Shown in pieces: positions 33,067-45,727 of a DNA stretch of 64,000 nucleotides. Every line of letters starts with the position of its first letter. The stretch's first letter is position 1. The position numbers were made by a program, and so were the translations under genes. Source of the stretch: Syngnathus acus (lineage: Eukaryota > Chordata > Actinopteri > Syngnathiformes > Syngnathidae). The notes below the pieces were generated by a model that saw only the letters and a program-made list of their open reading frames with translations, was not told the origin of the DNA and made no database searches. The stretch is from contig NC_051088.1 in the NCBI RefSeq assembly GCF_901709675.1, positions 22,145,193 through 22,209,192 on the forward strand, in the 5' to 3' direction.

Positions 33067-36000
33067 ATTAATGGTGTTGCAAAGCTAGCTCTTTGACCAG
33101 TTGAAGTTTGTACACTTCAGCAAGGGGCGTGGGACACCTGGCTGTTCCGCCTACCCAAAATAAAAATTCATGAAAATATATCGTCATTTCGCCTTTCTCA
33201 AACATTTAGATTTCTAAAGAGTCTCATTACCAGGTAGCGTCTGCGCAAACCGTGACGGGTTGCTACCGTTCCTGTTGTGAGTCCCTGACATGAGACGGTG
33301 CTTGTTTTCCTGGAGGATGTGCAGAAATAACAAGGCCGTCTGCCTCTCTCGAGCTGACCTGCCTTTCCGACGTGGAACTCTGAACACAACGAGACAAAGA
33401 AAGCCTTGGCGGCAGTTTGTAAAAATAATCTCTCCCAGGGATCCTGCGTCAAAAATAACCACACAGCTACTTTTGACTTTTGATAGCAGTGTCTGCGCTA
33501 ATAGATGATATCGCTGCCACAGTCAGGAAGTGCTTTTTTTTTTTCTTTGTCGATTGTGGCGCCGCATCACATCATTACTGCAGGATTACATGTGCGCTCA
33601 CCCCCTTTCTCATTCACACAATGACGTAATTATATTTTCCCTCCCGACAACATCTCACAGGTATTTTCCCTACCGCATGCACACATGCAAAGTGAGACCA
33701 AAGGCCATTTTAAGGCAAAAAAAAGGAGCATTTTGTGCCTTTGACACGCTCGCCCCTCCCCACTATGGACAAAGGTCCGCAAAGCCCGCCGGTGAATGAG
33801 GGTCATCTGTGGCCAGGCCCCTGGGAGCCTCCCGTTGAGCCGTTTTAATGAATGTCATTTTCTTGCGTTAAACACCCCGATTGTTGGATAATGGCCTCCC
33901 AACAATAACGTTCATGCAATTCCCCTGTCTTTTGGGTCGGCTCAGCAGGGGGTAGTAATTGATTGTGTAATTCCAATCAAAGCGGTAAACATATTGGACC
34001 AGTACACCTGACACACATACAAACACACTCCGCTACATATCAGAAAGGACACACGGAAAATAACATCATGTAACTCCAAGTGGGGGTTCCCGGACCACCC
34101 CCGAACCCCACCGAGTTGTTTTCGCTTTCAACTTAATGTTCCACTTTGCATTAACACTGTCTGAAATTTACCCGAATTCCATCTGACAGCCTGTAGAACC
34201 AAGCGCTGCAGCCGCTTCCTTAATGGCAATCCAGTGGGAAGTGAGAAGATTAAAAAAAATAAATTAAAAAAAAACATAAATCCACAGCGTCCTCAAGAAG
34301 AACTACTGCATGTTAAGCTTTTATTTAGCAATATGCTTATAATGTGGTTGCTTGCTTCTAATGGAATTTTGGAGAAGATCAGATCATAATAGTCATGAGT
34401 TTCTTTCCACCAGGAGGATGCATTCATTACCTGTGTTGGCTGGTGACCTAACCTCCGTTTATTTTCTGTAGCCTCATTTGGGTCACGAGTGATCTGGAGT
34501 TCAGAACATGTACGAGCAAACGTTCACGCTCACATTCGTGTCTTAATTCCACTCCTCAATCAAGCTGGAGTTTGTCAAAATGGTGCCTTCAACCTAAAAT
34601 GTTTTTTATATCCATGTGTTGTCAACAAGTTTAGATTTGCACCTGGTCTGGTCAAAATGTTAACCAAGTTATTTGGTGTTTGGTTATTTTTGTTTTCCGT
34701 ACATGATCTAAAAACTTGATTTAAAGATTTATACCAGCGCCGGTGGTTGCGGTTTCTACACCGGCTCATATTTCTGCTGACTTGTGTGAGTAAATTTGAT
34801 ATTAAAGCAATATTGATTTGCAGATCCTTAATCATTGAGCTGGCCAACTTTCGGTTATCCCCACTGAGGAGATGAGCTCCCCAGGGGCAAGACTTCAACT
34901 TACTGTATAGACAGGCACTCTGAGGCAAATTCAATTTTTCTGCAATGCCAAAGAGATTTAAATATCCCATCATCAATCATTTGACCACATATAAATATAT
35001 GGTAGCTGTCACGTGCGATCAATACTACAAGCACACCAAAGGAGTGTTTTGTCATTTCACAAGTCAGGCAAGGTAGGGCTCGGTCTAAAGTTACATCATG
35101 AAGAGTGATAGTATGTTTAAATTTCATTTTGGGCTGGTGATGACTGACAAAAACATTTTTGAAAAGCCTGCCATTAAAAGTCATTAATAGTGAGAGTCAT
35201 TGAAATTTGAAGAGGCGGAATTTAATTTCTTTGCGTCCCAGTTACGAGCATTGATGCGCTCCATTTGCCGACCCAGACGTCCGACTCATTCATGGAAATG
35301 ATGTCAAACCCACAAAACTGGCATTTTCTCTCTACATTACATTTCTTGGCTGCCAATGATGTTACCTGTTTACCCAAAAAAGATATTAACACATAATTTT
35401 TAACACTTAAATATTTGTGAAATATAACCCACCTGCACGGGGACTGACCAAAAATGTGAAATTGACCACATTTGGGCATAGGAGGCTTCCGTTGTACTCA
35501 GCTGTGAGTATGAACTATTAACCTCTGACATAATATCATGGAAAATAAGAATATAATGAATTTGTTTTTCACTCCAAAGTCTTTTATGAAGTGTCCCTTA
35601 TTTACTAGTAGAGAGAAAACTTCATTGCCACAAGTGAAAATTTTGTACATATGCTGTATTTTGTCATGTTGCCCCCCCCCACTTATTAATGCTTGTGCCG
35701 CAACATACACACAGCAGTGTGAAATGCGTGCTGCTGTGTGTGCCGCTTGCTAAACAATGCTAATTAAGAGAGACTGCGGGATCGCTTCATTGACCTCTCT
35801 CTCCCCGATGTGTGTTTGTTTTTATTGTTCATGCTAATTAGGCTTAATCCTCGCTCGCTCGCTCGCTCTCTCTCTCTCTCTCTCGCTCGCTCGCCACCGA
35901 CCACGACCAACGCCGGGCACCCACGCCGCAGCCAATCTCATAAAGCCTTACTGCAAAGCTGGAATGAAGGAAGAGCAGGAGGGGAGTTCTAGCTGGACTG

Positions 36001-36833
36001 CTGTGTGCGAGTGTGTGTGCGTGCAAGAAAGGGGGTATCATGTCGGCTGGGGCCCCTGGCAGCCATTGTCTCGCACTACAATGATACGGCTCACAAGTGA
36101 GCAGTGGGCCGGTAATGAGGTGGAGGCCCCGCCGAACAGCGTGTCCCTGCCAATTGTTCTGCCGCCACAGTAGGAGAATGGAGCTGTCTGCACGGAGCCT
36201 ACTCACTCACACACACTCACAGACACACACACTGCCCCCCCTCTCCTCCCTCATCTCATATCTCTGACATGGGAGTGTGTTCGCTAATGGCTAATTAAAA
36301 CAGGACTATGAATGAATGGCCAAGTCGAAGTCAGATAAGGAAACTTCCAGGGCGAAATTAACACATCAACGTGTCAGTCTGGACGGACACACGCGGATGA
36401 ATTTTGCGCTCACACGTGGCTTGCATTTGGCTTTTATTTTGATTTCACTCTAGTGTTTGTTTATTTGCATGATGACATCACACTGGATAACAACTATTAT
36501 GACACAAAAGTATGATGGGAGGGCCAACGTTGTTTGGGGTGCCTTGTGAGCTCCGGCGTGCAGCCCGGAAAAGGTCAGGGCCAAGTGGGGAGTAGAATGT
36601 TCTGCGCACAACCACCTGTGCGCTGCTTCTGTGATCCCATAAGCCAAGCGCCCACCGCACGGCCATTGTGTTGCAGCGCTACAAGTGCACTTCTTCCTTT
36701 TTTGTCACGGCCTGAAAGAAGGGGGGAGGCTGAAAGAGCTCATGCAGAGGGGAGATATGCTCAAGTGATTCACAAGGCAGGTGGTGCAGTTCTCAGGATA
36801 CACACACATATACACAATGCTATGATTTTCACC
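33067..36833. other. Unique non-coding DNA
   Basis: No gene recognised over about 3.7 kb. A CGCT/CT simple repeat lies at 35851-35894. Around 34478-34545, GGTCACGAGTGATCTGGAG and CAAACGTTCACGCTCACATTC resemble an old fish interspersed repeat, too decayed to name. The 35750-36310 stretch has many TAATTA/GCTAATTA cores. Confidence 0.45.
35851..35894. repeat. (CGCT)n-(CT)n-(CGCT)n compound microsatellite
   Basis: TCGC units flank a CT run symmetrically. The poly-Arg-Ser-Leu frames here are artefacts. Confidence 0.9.
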
Positions 36834-37045
36834 AGAAGTGGCAAAATTACTCAAACTTTGTACAGATACTTGTATTTAAAAAAGTAGAAGTATAGATTTA
36901 ACTCCAAAGTATTGAGTGCAATGGACTAAATCATAGAAGTACAATTTTATTTACATTATACCCATTTTGACAAATCAGCAATGCTTAAACACGCGGAAAT
37001 TTGTACATTTGGGCACTACAAAAGCAGAACACAGTTACTTAAATT
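36834..37045 (+). mobile_element. Decayed hAT-like repeat (CAGAAGTGGCAAAATTACTC start)
   Basis: The left end CAGAAGTGGCAAAATTACTC followed by GTACAGATACTTGTATTTAA and GTAGAAGTATAGATTTAACT resembles the common fish repeat that starts CAGNGGTGGGCAAAGTACTC and is full of AAGTA/GTACTT units. A matching right end was not found, so the end coordinate is approximate. Confidence 0.4.
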
Positions 37046-37202
37046 GACTTTTTTTTTTTCTTCATTAGAATGGGGGGTAGGAAGATCCTATGTAATGGTT
37101 AGCTCACTAGCCAGCACTCAATGCCTTTTACGATAGCTGTCATGCTCCACCAGCCTCAAGTGGAAGAAACTCAAATTGCTCACCTTTGTGGAAAACCGTC
37201 AT

Positions 37203-37400
37203 TGTTGTTGATTTATTTTGGATTTATTTTTTATTTATTTATATTTTTTATGTATTAGTTTTTATTTATTCTCTATATGTTTTATTTATTTCTTTATGTA
37301 TTTTTATGTTGTTTTTTTATTTTTTTTATTTATTTTTTTTATTATTATTTTTTTTTATGTATCAGTTTTTATTTCTTTTTTATTTCTTTTATTTTAATTT
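37203..37400. repeat. T-rich (TTTA/TTTTA)n tract
   Basis: About 200 bp of nearly pure T/A on the plus strand with TTTATTTATT units. Phe/Tyr/Leu-only frames are artefacts. Confidence 0.85.
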
Positions 37401-39117
37401 ATTTCTGATTTGAAATCCAAACATGTTTGGGAACTTTATTTTCCAAAGAGTGACAAATTGTCGAATTGTTTTTCGAATCAGCTCAGCTGTTATCTTTGGT
37501 TTGATTCCGGCTCAGAGGTATTATCCGGCCGCCTACTACGGTAGAGGTCAAAGGTCACCCTGTTTGTGTGCGCCTTCGCCAGTAATCTTCATCCCCATCC
37601 TCATATTAAATCACACTTGACACACCTGCAGCCGACACCGCCTCATCCATATTTCATCCGGTGCACGCTTGCACTTTTTTAGCTTGGCTTCATTTGGCAA
37701 CTGACCCGGGCCGGGCCAGACGAGGGAATAATTGAGTTTGAGCCTGGGAAATAAAATGAAAAGGGAGATGAGTTTATAAAGTCCACCGGGCTTCAACTCT
37801 CAGCGTTGTCGGGGAAAAATTGAAATGCATGAATCAGCAAAGGCTATTTTGTCCGTTTTTTGTTTTGTTTCTAAAAGCTGGATGGAAAAGACAAGGATGA
37901 ACATCATCATCGAAACAAATTGCGCCTTCTGCTTGAAGCGGAGCCGAAGATTTGCGACTCAATCAGATGAGAGGAGATGGAGCAACACTTTGTGATGCAG
38001 AAAGGTCAAATTGTTTGCTTAATTAGCCACAAAAAGGCTGAGCTTTAATGTGATGCTTCTGCACCCACCTCTCATTTCCTTCCTCCTTTCCTGTTGCTCC
38101 TGACCTCTCGTTTGACATTTCAGCAGTTGTTGTTTTTTTTTTAACGTCTTGGCTTCACTCGCTCTGTCCATCCCAGTGTGGAACCAAAACCGAATTGTCG
38201 ATCCAGAATTACACTTTCTAAAAATTAAAAAAAAATCCTGGTTTTAAGACTTACGTACTCACGATTTGAAATCTCTCTCGTGTGACTTTTCTAGAGTGAG
38301 AGCGTATTGATTTAGCTCCAGAGTTAGAGTTATGACATGTGGCTGCGATAAACACATCCCATAAATTGCTCTGTAAATTCTTCAAAGTACTCCTCGGTCC
38401 ACTCGCTTTATGAAGAAGCTCCCAAGAACATACGATCTATCTAATCGATGTTCAGATGTACCTCCGCACCTCGCTGGTCCTCGTTTTGAGAGCAGACATA
38501 CCTGAAGGTGACTCAACTGTTTAGAATTCCTTTCAAATCTTTGCTGGTGTCTGCTCGGGAGTGAAATTGCTGTGATTCTTTTCTTTTTTGTCCCTCCAGC
38601 TGCCAGCGAGCGTCCCAATCAGCAGTCATTGATTAATTGGATTAAACCGAGATGATCTAAATGACTGATCAATTTCCATTAGGTAGCCTTAAGTACATTT
38701 TAATTGAATTGGAGGAGTGCTGTGATTTTTCAGAGTTGCTAGTGGCACACCTGAAGTTTAATGCATTCGAGAGCGACGATTAAAAATGTGTTTGCGCAGA
38801 TGGACTTTTAGGCCGGACTCCAGATCATCCCTTTGGATCTAAAGTTGAAATTCCTAATTTGAAACAAATGAAATGAATACATCTCATGTCGTCCAGCTTC
38901 TTTTCTCTCTCCCACTGCTTTAGTGATTGCCCACCCTCCATGATTCGCCCTCTGTTGTTGCCGTAAACAAGCAGCAGGGGGTTGTGGGTAGCGAGCCTGC
39001 CCGATGCGTGTGAAACCGGAGGGGGAATCTGGGTTTTGTAGTTTGGTATCGGACCTTCTGTGTGTCAGTCATTTTAAAAGCCTCTAAACAGAATACAAAA
39101 ACAAATGGCCAGTAGTC
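37401..39117. other. Unique non-coding DNA
   Basis: No gene recognised. TAATTGGATTAAACC and ATTGATTAATTGG at 38627-38648 are homeodomain-like cores. Nothing else could be assigned. Confidence 0.5.
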
Positions 39118-39211
39118 AAATTTATTTTATTTATTATTAATTAATATTATTAATACATATTATTATTATTATTATATTTATTTTATTTATTTTTTAAATT
39201 GTATTTTTTAA
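39118..39211. repeat. ATT/TTTA-rich tract
   Basis: TTATTATTATTATTA and TTTATTTTATTTATTTT units with no inverted ends. Confidence 0.75.
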
Positions 39212-39976
39212 ATAATTTGTTTGAATTGGGCCAATGCACATTAATGAGCATCAGTATAAAAACAAATGTAAATATGCCGGATTATAGCTACAAAGCTAGT
39301 TTACATCTGTAGTCCCCAGGCAGGCCAATACAATAAAAAGGAAATATAAATATGTACATACATATAAATACATACGAAAGAAAATATAAGTAACGCAGTG
39401 AGCCCAAGCACACGTTATGTTTATGACAAATGTTTACTTTCCTCACAAACTGCCCGGCTATCAGTTTATGGGAAGCAAAGATTCTGTTCTGAGTAAAAAA
39501 AAAAAAAGAAATGGTCAGGTGAGTGGTGTTGACTGACTTCACACTCGTTGGAAAGGGATGTACCGCTTTCAGAGCTTTGTGTGTACACGCAAAAAAAGGA
39601 AATAAGCACTTTAGATCCCCGTTATACACAGCTGTGAGGTTCACATCTCCCGTGGAATACTTAGCCTGAGGATTACGCCATTTGCATAAATCCATTAAAG
39701 CATTTTTGCCATTTTCTTCTCTCTTGCCTTGTCTCTTTCACCCTCTCTCTTTCGTGCACCTGTGAGGCTACGACAGAGCATGGGAATGATTTCTTTCCCG
39801 TTGGTGTGAAAATGGCAGTATCGCGCGGGAAAGCTAGCAAAGACGTAACCAACACAGGAATCGCATAAACACTTTATGGTCTTGTCTCCTTTGAGTTCTG
39901 TTGTATCCCTCCATATTGGCTTTTTTTGGGGGGGGGGGGGGGGGGGGTTAAAACTTTGTATGGAATATTAAGCAGG
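39212..39976. other. Unique non-coding DNA with a G20 run
   Basis: No gene recognised. A pure run of 20 G lies at 39928-39947. The 135-codon minus-strand frame at 39288-39695 has no domain and overlaps an A-run, and I do not call it. Confidence 0.5.
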
Positions 39977-40124
39977 TACACCCTTAAAAGTGTTGGTTAA
40001 AAATTGGACCGACGCAGGAAGTTGGGTCTATTTGGTTGGTTTGTGCAAAACAACCCAGGATGTTGGGGTAAATTGAGTCCAATGATGAACCCAAATTGGA
40101 TTGTTTTGCATTTTTAAGAGTGTA
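39977..40124. mobile_element. Palindromic MITE with TACAC(C/T)CTTAAAA ends
   Basis: The left end TACACCCTTAAAAGTGTTGG and the right end, reversed (TACACTCTTAAAAATGC), are inverted repeats. Internal GTTGGGT, AACCCAGG and AACCCAAATTGG pairs show the fold-back GGGTT/AACCC architecture familiar from abundant teleost MITEs. The 148-bp element has no coding capacity. Terminal TA may be the target duplication. Confidence 0.65.
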
Positions 40125-40157
40125 ATTTAATATTCAGTCAAGACAGCTTTCCCTTTA

Positions 40158-40366
40158 CCTCATTTTGCTGTTATGTTTTTTCAAGACTGGGCGGCCATCT
40201 TGTGAGTGATTCGCCAAATTCTGTGTAGTCACGATTATTTTAATCTGGTACATTTTTCTTGACCTAATTTTGCTGCTATGTTTTTTTCAAGACTGGGCAG
40301 CCATCTTCCCAGTTGTTCGTTAAATTCTCTATAGTCATGATTATTTTGCCCTTGTACGTTTTTCAT
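40158..40366. repeat. Diverged tandem duplication, unit about 104 bp
   Basis: Unit 1 starts at 40158 (ACCTCATTTTGCTGTTATG) and unit 2 at 40262 (ACCTAATTTTGCTGCTATG). Both contain CAAGACTGGGC(G/A)GCCATCTT, a CAAATTCT- or TAAATTCT-like stretch, TAGTCA(C/T)GATTATTTT and a GTAC(A/G)TTTTTC end. Spacing is nearly constant and the two differ by scattered substitutions, so this is an old local duplication. Confidence 0.85.
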
Positions 40367-43300
40367 TACATTTATTTTGGCGGCCATTTTAAATATATTT
40401 TCATCGGTGCCGTAACTTCTCGTTCATCTTCTTCTGTAATTCCTTAAAGTTGATCAACTCAATCAGGCCAAGCTAGGCAGCTACAGATAGCATGACTAAG
40501 ATTGCTTTCCCAAAGGCTTCTGCGTCGGCGCTCTCGGTATATCTGGAGGCCTCCTCGTTCCCGCCTTCGCTTCCCCGTCTTACTTCAGTGATGTGAATCA
40601 TGAAAGCGGTTCCCTATACAGTCGAATGTCTCGAAGAAGAACAATAAGCAGTAAAGATTTTGTCTTGATTGTGACGCCTCAGGAGCAATGAATCCTTAGC
40701 TGAAGCATCTAGGTCAGTAATTCATATCAAAATATGCTCTAAGGACAGATGGGCTTGCGTATGTGACTTAATCGCAACGATTGCATTCAAGGTCGAGATG
40801 GATGACATCATCGGTGGGAGAAAGAGCGCACTCCAACTGCTTGCTTTCTAAAACGGCCGACTGGGGGAGTTCAAGTGGAGACATGGACGGCATAATTACT
40901 TGGAAGCGAAAACACAACACGAAGGCGTTCTTGGCATAAATGAGTCATTGCGCTTTGTTGGTTTGTTTTACTGACGTTCGACCTAAGATGTTCAAGAGGT
41001 CTTCGTTGACGGCGTAAAAAGTTCTTTCACCACCACCTCCGTGTTGTTTCCTCTTATGGTGCCAACATGCAGAGGTCAACAGCTTCCTGATGCCCATATA
41101 AGGTCACACGGAGGGTCATGTGCTCAGATGCAAACTGAGAAGAGTGGGAAAGAGACGAGGTTATTGTAGAAGATTCTGAACAGAAAAGAAATCACTGAAA
41201 ATTGTATTTTATTTATATTTTATTTTTATTTATTTTTTCTGTTTTTAAATTTTATTTTATTTTTCGAAATGTCCACGAGGGTGGACCACTTGAAGTGGTC
41301 GCCCACATTTCAACGAAGCGATGCACGCTCGGGTCCGCTGGACCGAGTTTCGGGTCAAAACCGAACCGGCGCACGTTTTACAGCATTTAAGTTATTTAGT
41401 CAGTGTGGCTGAATGATGCAGAAGGTCGTGGATCACTGTAGTCGTCCTGTGTAATATTGATTTAAACATGTCTTGAAAGATCTGCGTTGGTCGCGGCCAT
41501 GTTAAAAACTTCACGTTGTTTATTTCTGGGGGGCAAAAAAAATGCTCTCTGCTCCTTACTGCTGGGGACACACACTTGACTCATGACCGCTTATGCTAAT
41601 TGCGTAGCATTTAACACGCGTGATAATTAAATGCAAGTTTAGGGCACCCCCAGAGGCTGCAAAAATATGCAGCACATCCAAAGTTAGTTTGCAAAAAAAA
41701 AAGTATCTTTTGTCTGCATGGGGTGATGGATGACCTGCGGCGATCATGAAACAAATCTTGCACTGTTTTTGCCCAAGGTGCTCTGAACTCGTCTACAGGA
41801 AATGAGAAAGTGCCACTCCCCCGATGGCGAAACAACAATTTCTATCTTTTCAATTTTGCCATAGTGTCACAAGAATCTGAATTAGCTTTTTTTTCCTCAA
41901 ATCTCTCTTTAGTGGTGGTTCCATTAAATATGAATGAACTCTGCACATATAAATTTCCATCAGTTTTTTTTATTTAGCCAATGTAGTCAGCACCCTAATT
42001 TTTCATCTCCAGCCTGAAACAACAAAAAACTTGGACAATAAAAAATAATCACATACTGTGCCAGACTCTTGCGCCTGAAATTATGATTCAAGGATGACTC
42101 AAAACTGCTGGCCAGAAAACCAACAGGTGCAAGAACTCATTTTGGGCATTTTTTTATTCCCAAAATCAACTCAATAAAACTAAAAAATCAAACAATACAA
42201 ACTATACAATGGATTCTTGCTATTTGCAAGGGACATGTATCATGAACAGTAAAAATCTGTCTATAATTGACACCTATTGAAATGCATTGGCGGGAAAAAA
42301 ATGAAAAAATATAATATAAAATATATAATAAAAATGTAATATAATAAAAAGTTCTGGCCTTTTTTTAAGTGAATTACGGCACCAAAGAGCTTTAAATTGT
42401 AGAAAATGGGGGAAGTGGCATTGCAGGCAGAGTCGGAGATAAAGGGGCTTGTATGTCAGAGGTCATTGTAGGACAGAAATGGGGAGGTTATTAATTTTTT
42501 GTAATGCAGTTTGCTGCAGATGGTGACTCCTGAGCAAGGTTTGACTTTAATGAAAATGCTCGGCGTGGAAGATTAATGGCTCATAAAGATGTAGCGTTTA
42601 GATCGGACCACTGCCTTAATCTGGACGCCGATGACTAATCGGCGTAGATCCTCAGCCGCTCAAGTGCAAACACCTAAATACGCCGCTTCTCTTACCTCAC
42701 CCGGTTCCTCTTTTCCACCTATGCTCACCCACCCCCACTGCTTCATTTTCACATCACCCCCCACGCCCACCCGTCTTCATGTTGCTATGAATTGTAGCGG
42801 GGTTAAAGTTCAAGGCATGCTGAGAATTATCTTGATTTATGCCCTCCCGGCTCCAAAGAGTGTGGCAGGCGGTCGGCGGACCGTTAGGCTGCTGAAATGG
42901 AAAGGTAACCTCCCTCCAGCCTCACCAAGTTGCCGATTTTTTTTTTTTTTTTTTTTTTCTTCTTAACGAGAGAGCCACCACATCATCAAGTCGGACAAAT
43001 CGCTTGGCTGGGCGCCAGCTCTTTTTTTTCCCCCTTTTGCTGGTTAAGCTTCATTCTAAACTTCCAAAGCCACCCAGTATGATGGCAAGAACGATATTTT
43101 TCAAGCAAATTGATTTGGAAGCTTTACGACATGTTTGTGGCACAAAAGCTGGACGAGGAGCGTCGGCCGTAAAGCAGCAAGCTGGTGCTTTATATTTCAA
43201 AGCTAGTAAAACATTGACCCTGCCAGATGTGTCAATTAGTTTCTATCTGAAGCCAAACGAAAACAGGAATGTAGCTTAACTTTGATTATTAATCATCTGC

Positions 43301-45594
43301 ATTAAAGCCACGTTAGGAGGCGCAAAGCTAAATGTGAGTCTTGGCCTAAAACGAAGAAGCTGCGGTCGGACTCTGAAAGGCTGGATGGAGTTCAAACCTC
43401 CAATCTAAACAAGTCAGAACCCCGGACCTCCCGCTGCCCACCGACCAAAAACAGAGCGAGACATTTTTTTACAGAGTAACGTGACACGGGGAGCACGGAA
43501 AAGGTAAAAAAAAAATGGTGCCAGGATGATGTTCTGTTCAGTTGAGCGTGCAGTAAAAATACCACGAGCGCTAGACTCAGGAGTTTTGATCCCAATGCGG
43601 CCGATGAATGAATACGGCATTGATGTGGAAGCTTTGGCATAAAACTCCCTGCTCCATCCATCGGATCAGGCCATGGCGACTGTTGGCTGTCAAATGGGAG
43701 TCAAATTTATCAGGCGTGTTGCTCGCTGCCCTGACGACGCACACGCCCGGCGTGCAGCGCTAGTTCGGGCAGAGGTATGTTCTTGTCAACATACCGACAT
43801 GAAAATCTATTTATTTTTATGTGGCGAGATGAGGCCGTCGAGGAGGAGGAGGCGACCCCTGGAAGGCCTCAACTTCATCCAAAGCTCATCCTCGTCCCCC
43901 CTGCCCCCCGACAAATTGGAAAGCTGCCTCCCGCACACACCTCCTCGTCTTCATAACGTGACCTTGCACCTGGACCCTCTGCCCACTTTGTCATCCATTT
44001 CATTTCTTCTTCAGCAGTCTGTGGGACGGGTTGGGGAGAGCTGGGGGGGTCAAAGGTTGCAGTGCGCAGTCGCACCTTGTGCTTTACCTCCACTTTAGAA
44101 CGCGACTTACTTTTTCGACTTTATTTACGCTCGTTTGACCCCCCCCTCCCCTTTCACTAGGTTGACATCTCTGCTCTCTTCTCAACAACAGGGAGGGAAT
44201 CCACTGCTGATTCAGCATGCCTGTATGGATTTTCACACAAGTCCCAGGTAGACCTGCAAAATGAAGTTCACACTTCCCTAATCAAATTTCTCCCCTTTTG
44301 CCTGCCACATCATATACAGCAAGCGCGTCTCTAAAGAAATCACTCTCGAGCAAATAAGTGACAAATTGGGTTGACTGCGTGTGTGCGTGCGTGAGTGTGA
44401 TGCTGATCCGACAAATACTTGACGGTAGGATTCTCACACAGACAGACAAGTTTTCATTCAATTCGGATAAATTCTGAAATGAAACAATGGTAACATTTAA
44501 ATGAGTCATCCCAACCTTTCCATCCTGTTCATTTTCCATGCACAAATCATATTTGCCAGGTGAATTTTGACCGAGGCCAAGAATATTCTCATAATGTTTA
44601 CTTGTGTATGCATATATAATATTTCATATATTTTAAAGTTCTCGCCATTTAGTTCAGGTTTTTTTTTTTATGTCAACTGCGTTACCCAAACATTATAGAT
44701 AAACAACAAAACAAAAGATGGATGCCCAAAATGTTAACTCTTTGGTCTTAACATTAAGTTCTGTACCACTTCTGAGCTAAAGGGCACAGTTCATAAAAAA
44801 TACACACACACACACACACATGGAGATAAGCCCTTCATACTGATAGCTGAGTCTCTCCTGTCAAATTATCCCCAGTGCAATCTGTTTTTTTTTATTCCAC
44901 ATTAAAATAGCCAAGATAAAGTGTTTTGTGTGTAGTCGTTGGAGAGTATCGCAAAGGCCGATGATTGAATTAGCGAACGTCCCTCAGTGGCTAAGAGGCG
45001 GTAATTACGCTGGAATTTAAGATTACATTATTAACTAGCTGACTTGATTACAATGAAACATCACCTCTGTAGTCAGTTACGAGCTTATTAAAAAAAAAAG
45101 TGGGAATGTGGAGATGGCTGCAGTTGTGCTACAATAACAATAAATATGTGTGCCTCATTAGCAGAGTCGCACAAGGATTCGGTGTTTTGACGCATCTGTC
45201 AAAGGTGAGTCATTAGAAGTTCACCTAATATGATTTGTCGCCGTGGATATTCCTTTTTGTGTCAGACCACTAAACTACTGTCGCTATTTTTAAGTTGCAG
45301 CTGAGATGATTCACGATCTCAAATAAACAATAAACGGCACTATAAACATTGTCTGGTCCTCAGGACTCACATCCGCCCGTCTGCATTCTCTGAGCAGCCT
45401 TTTTGATCAAATCAAACTAAAACGTTTTTTGTGTTTCCTGGGATTACTGTGGTGGCGTATGTGTGCCTTTAAGGGGCGTGGCCTCATGAGTGATGTCAGC
45501 AATATGGCTGATTAGAATTTGTTCAAACTTCTGGATGGAAGTTTCCATTGTGTTTTGTTTTTATAATTTTCTGTTTGACTCTTTGTATAACGTT
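40367..45594. other. Unique non-coding DNA
   Basis: No gene recognised over about 5.2 kb. A hairpin lies at 41266-41311, a T22 run at 42937-42958 and an (AC)n at 44803-44820. A possible Tigger-like MITE remnant lies at 42205-42300. 44960-45250 is rich in ATTA cores. Frames up to 141 codons (for example 43673-44098) lack domains. Confidence 0.45.
42205..42300. mobile_element. Possible Tigger-like MITE remnant
   Basis: GGATTCTTGCTATTTGCAAG, then AACAGTAAAAATCTGTCTAT and AATTGACACCTATTGAAATG, follow the order of vertebrate pogo/Tigger-derived repeats that read CGAATAGCAAAAATC then TTGACACCCATTGAAATGCA. The ends are not definable. Confidence 0.35.
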
Positions 45595-45727
45595 CAATAA
45601 ATAAATAAATAAATAGATAAATAGATAAATAAATAATCAATAAATCAATATCATAAACTAAATCATAATAAAATAAATCATAATAAAATAAGTCAATAAA
45701 CAAAAATAAATACATAAATAAATAAAT
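45595..45727. repeat. (AAAT)n / AATC-type simple repeat
   Basis: About 130 bp of AAAT, AGAT and AATC tetramers. Poly-Tyr/Leu/Ile frames on the minus strand are artefacts. Confidence 0.88.

Noticed and set aside
43673-44098. 141-codon plus-strand frame beginning MATVGCQMGVKF
   Set aside because: No domain or splice signals, and the second half is Ser/Pro/Leu-rich chance frame.
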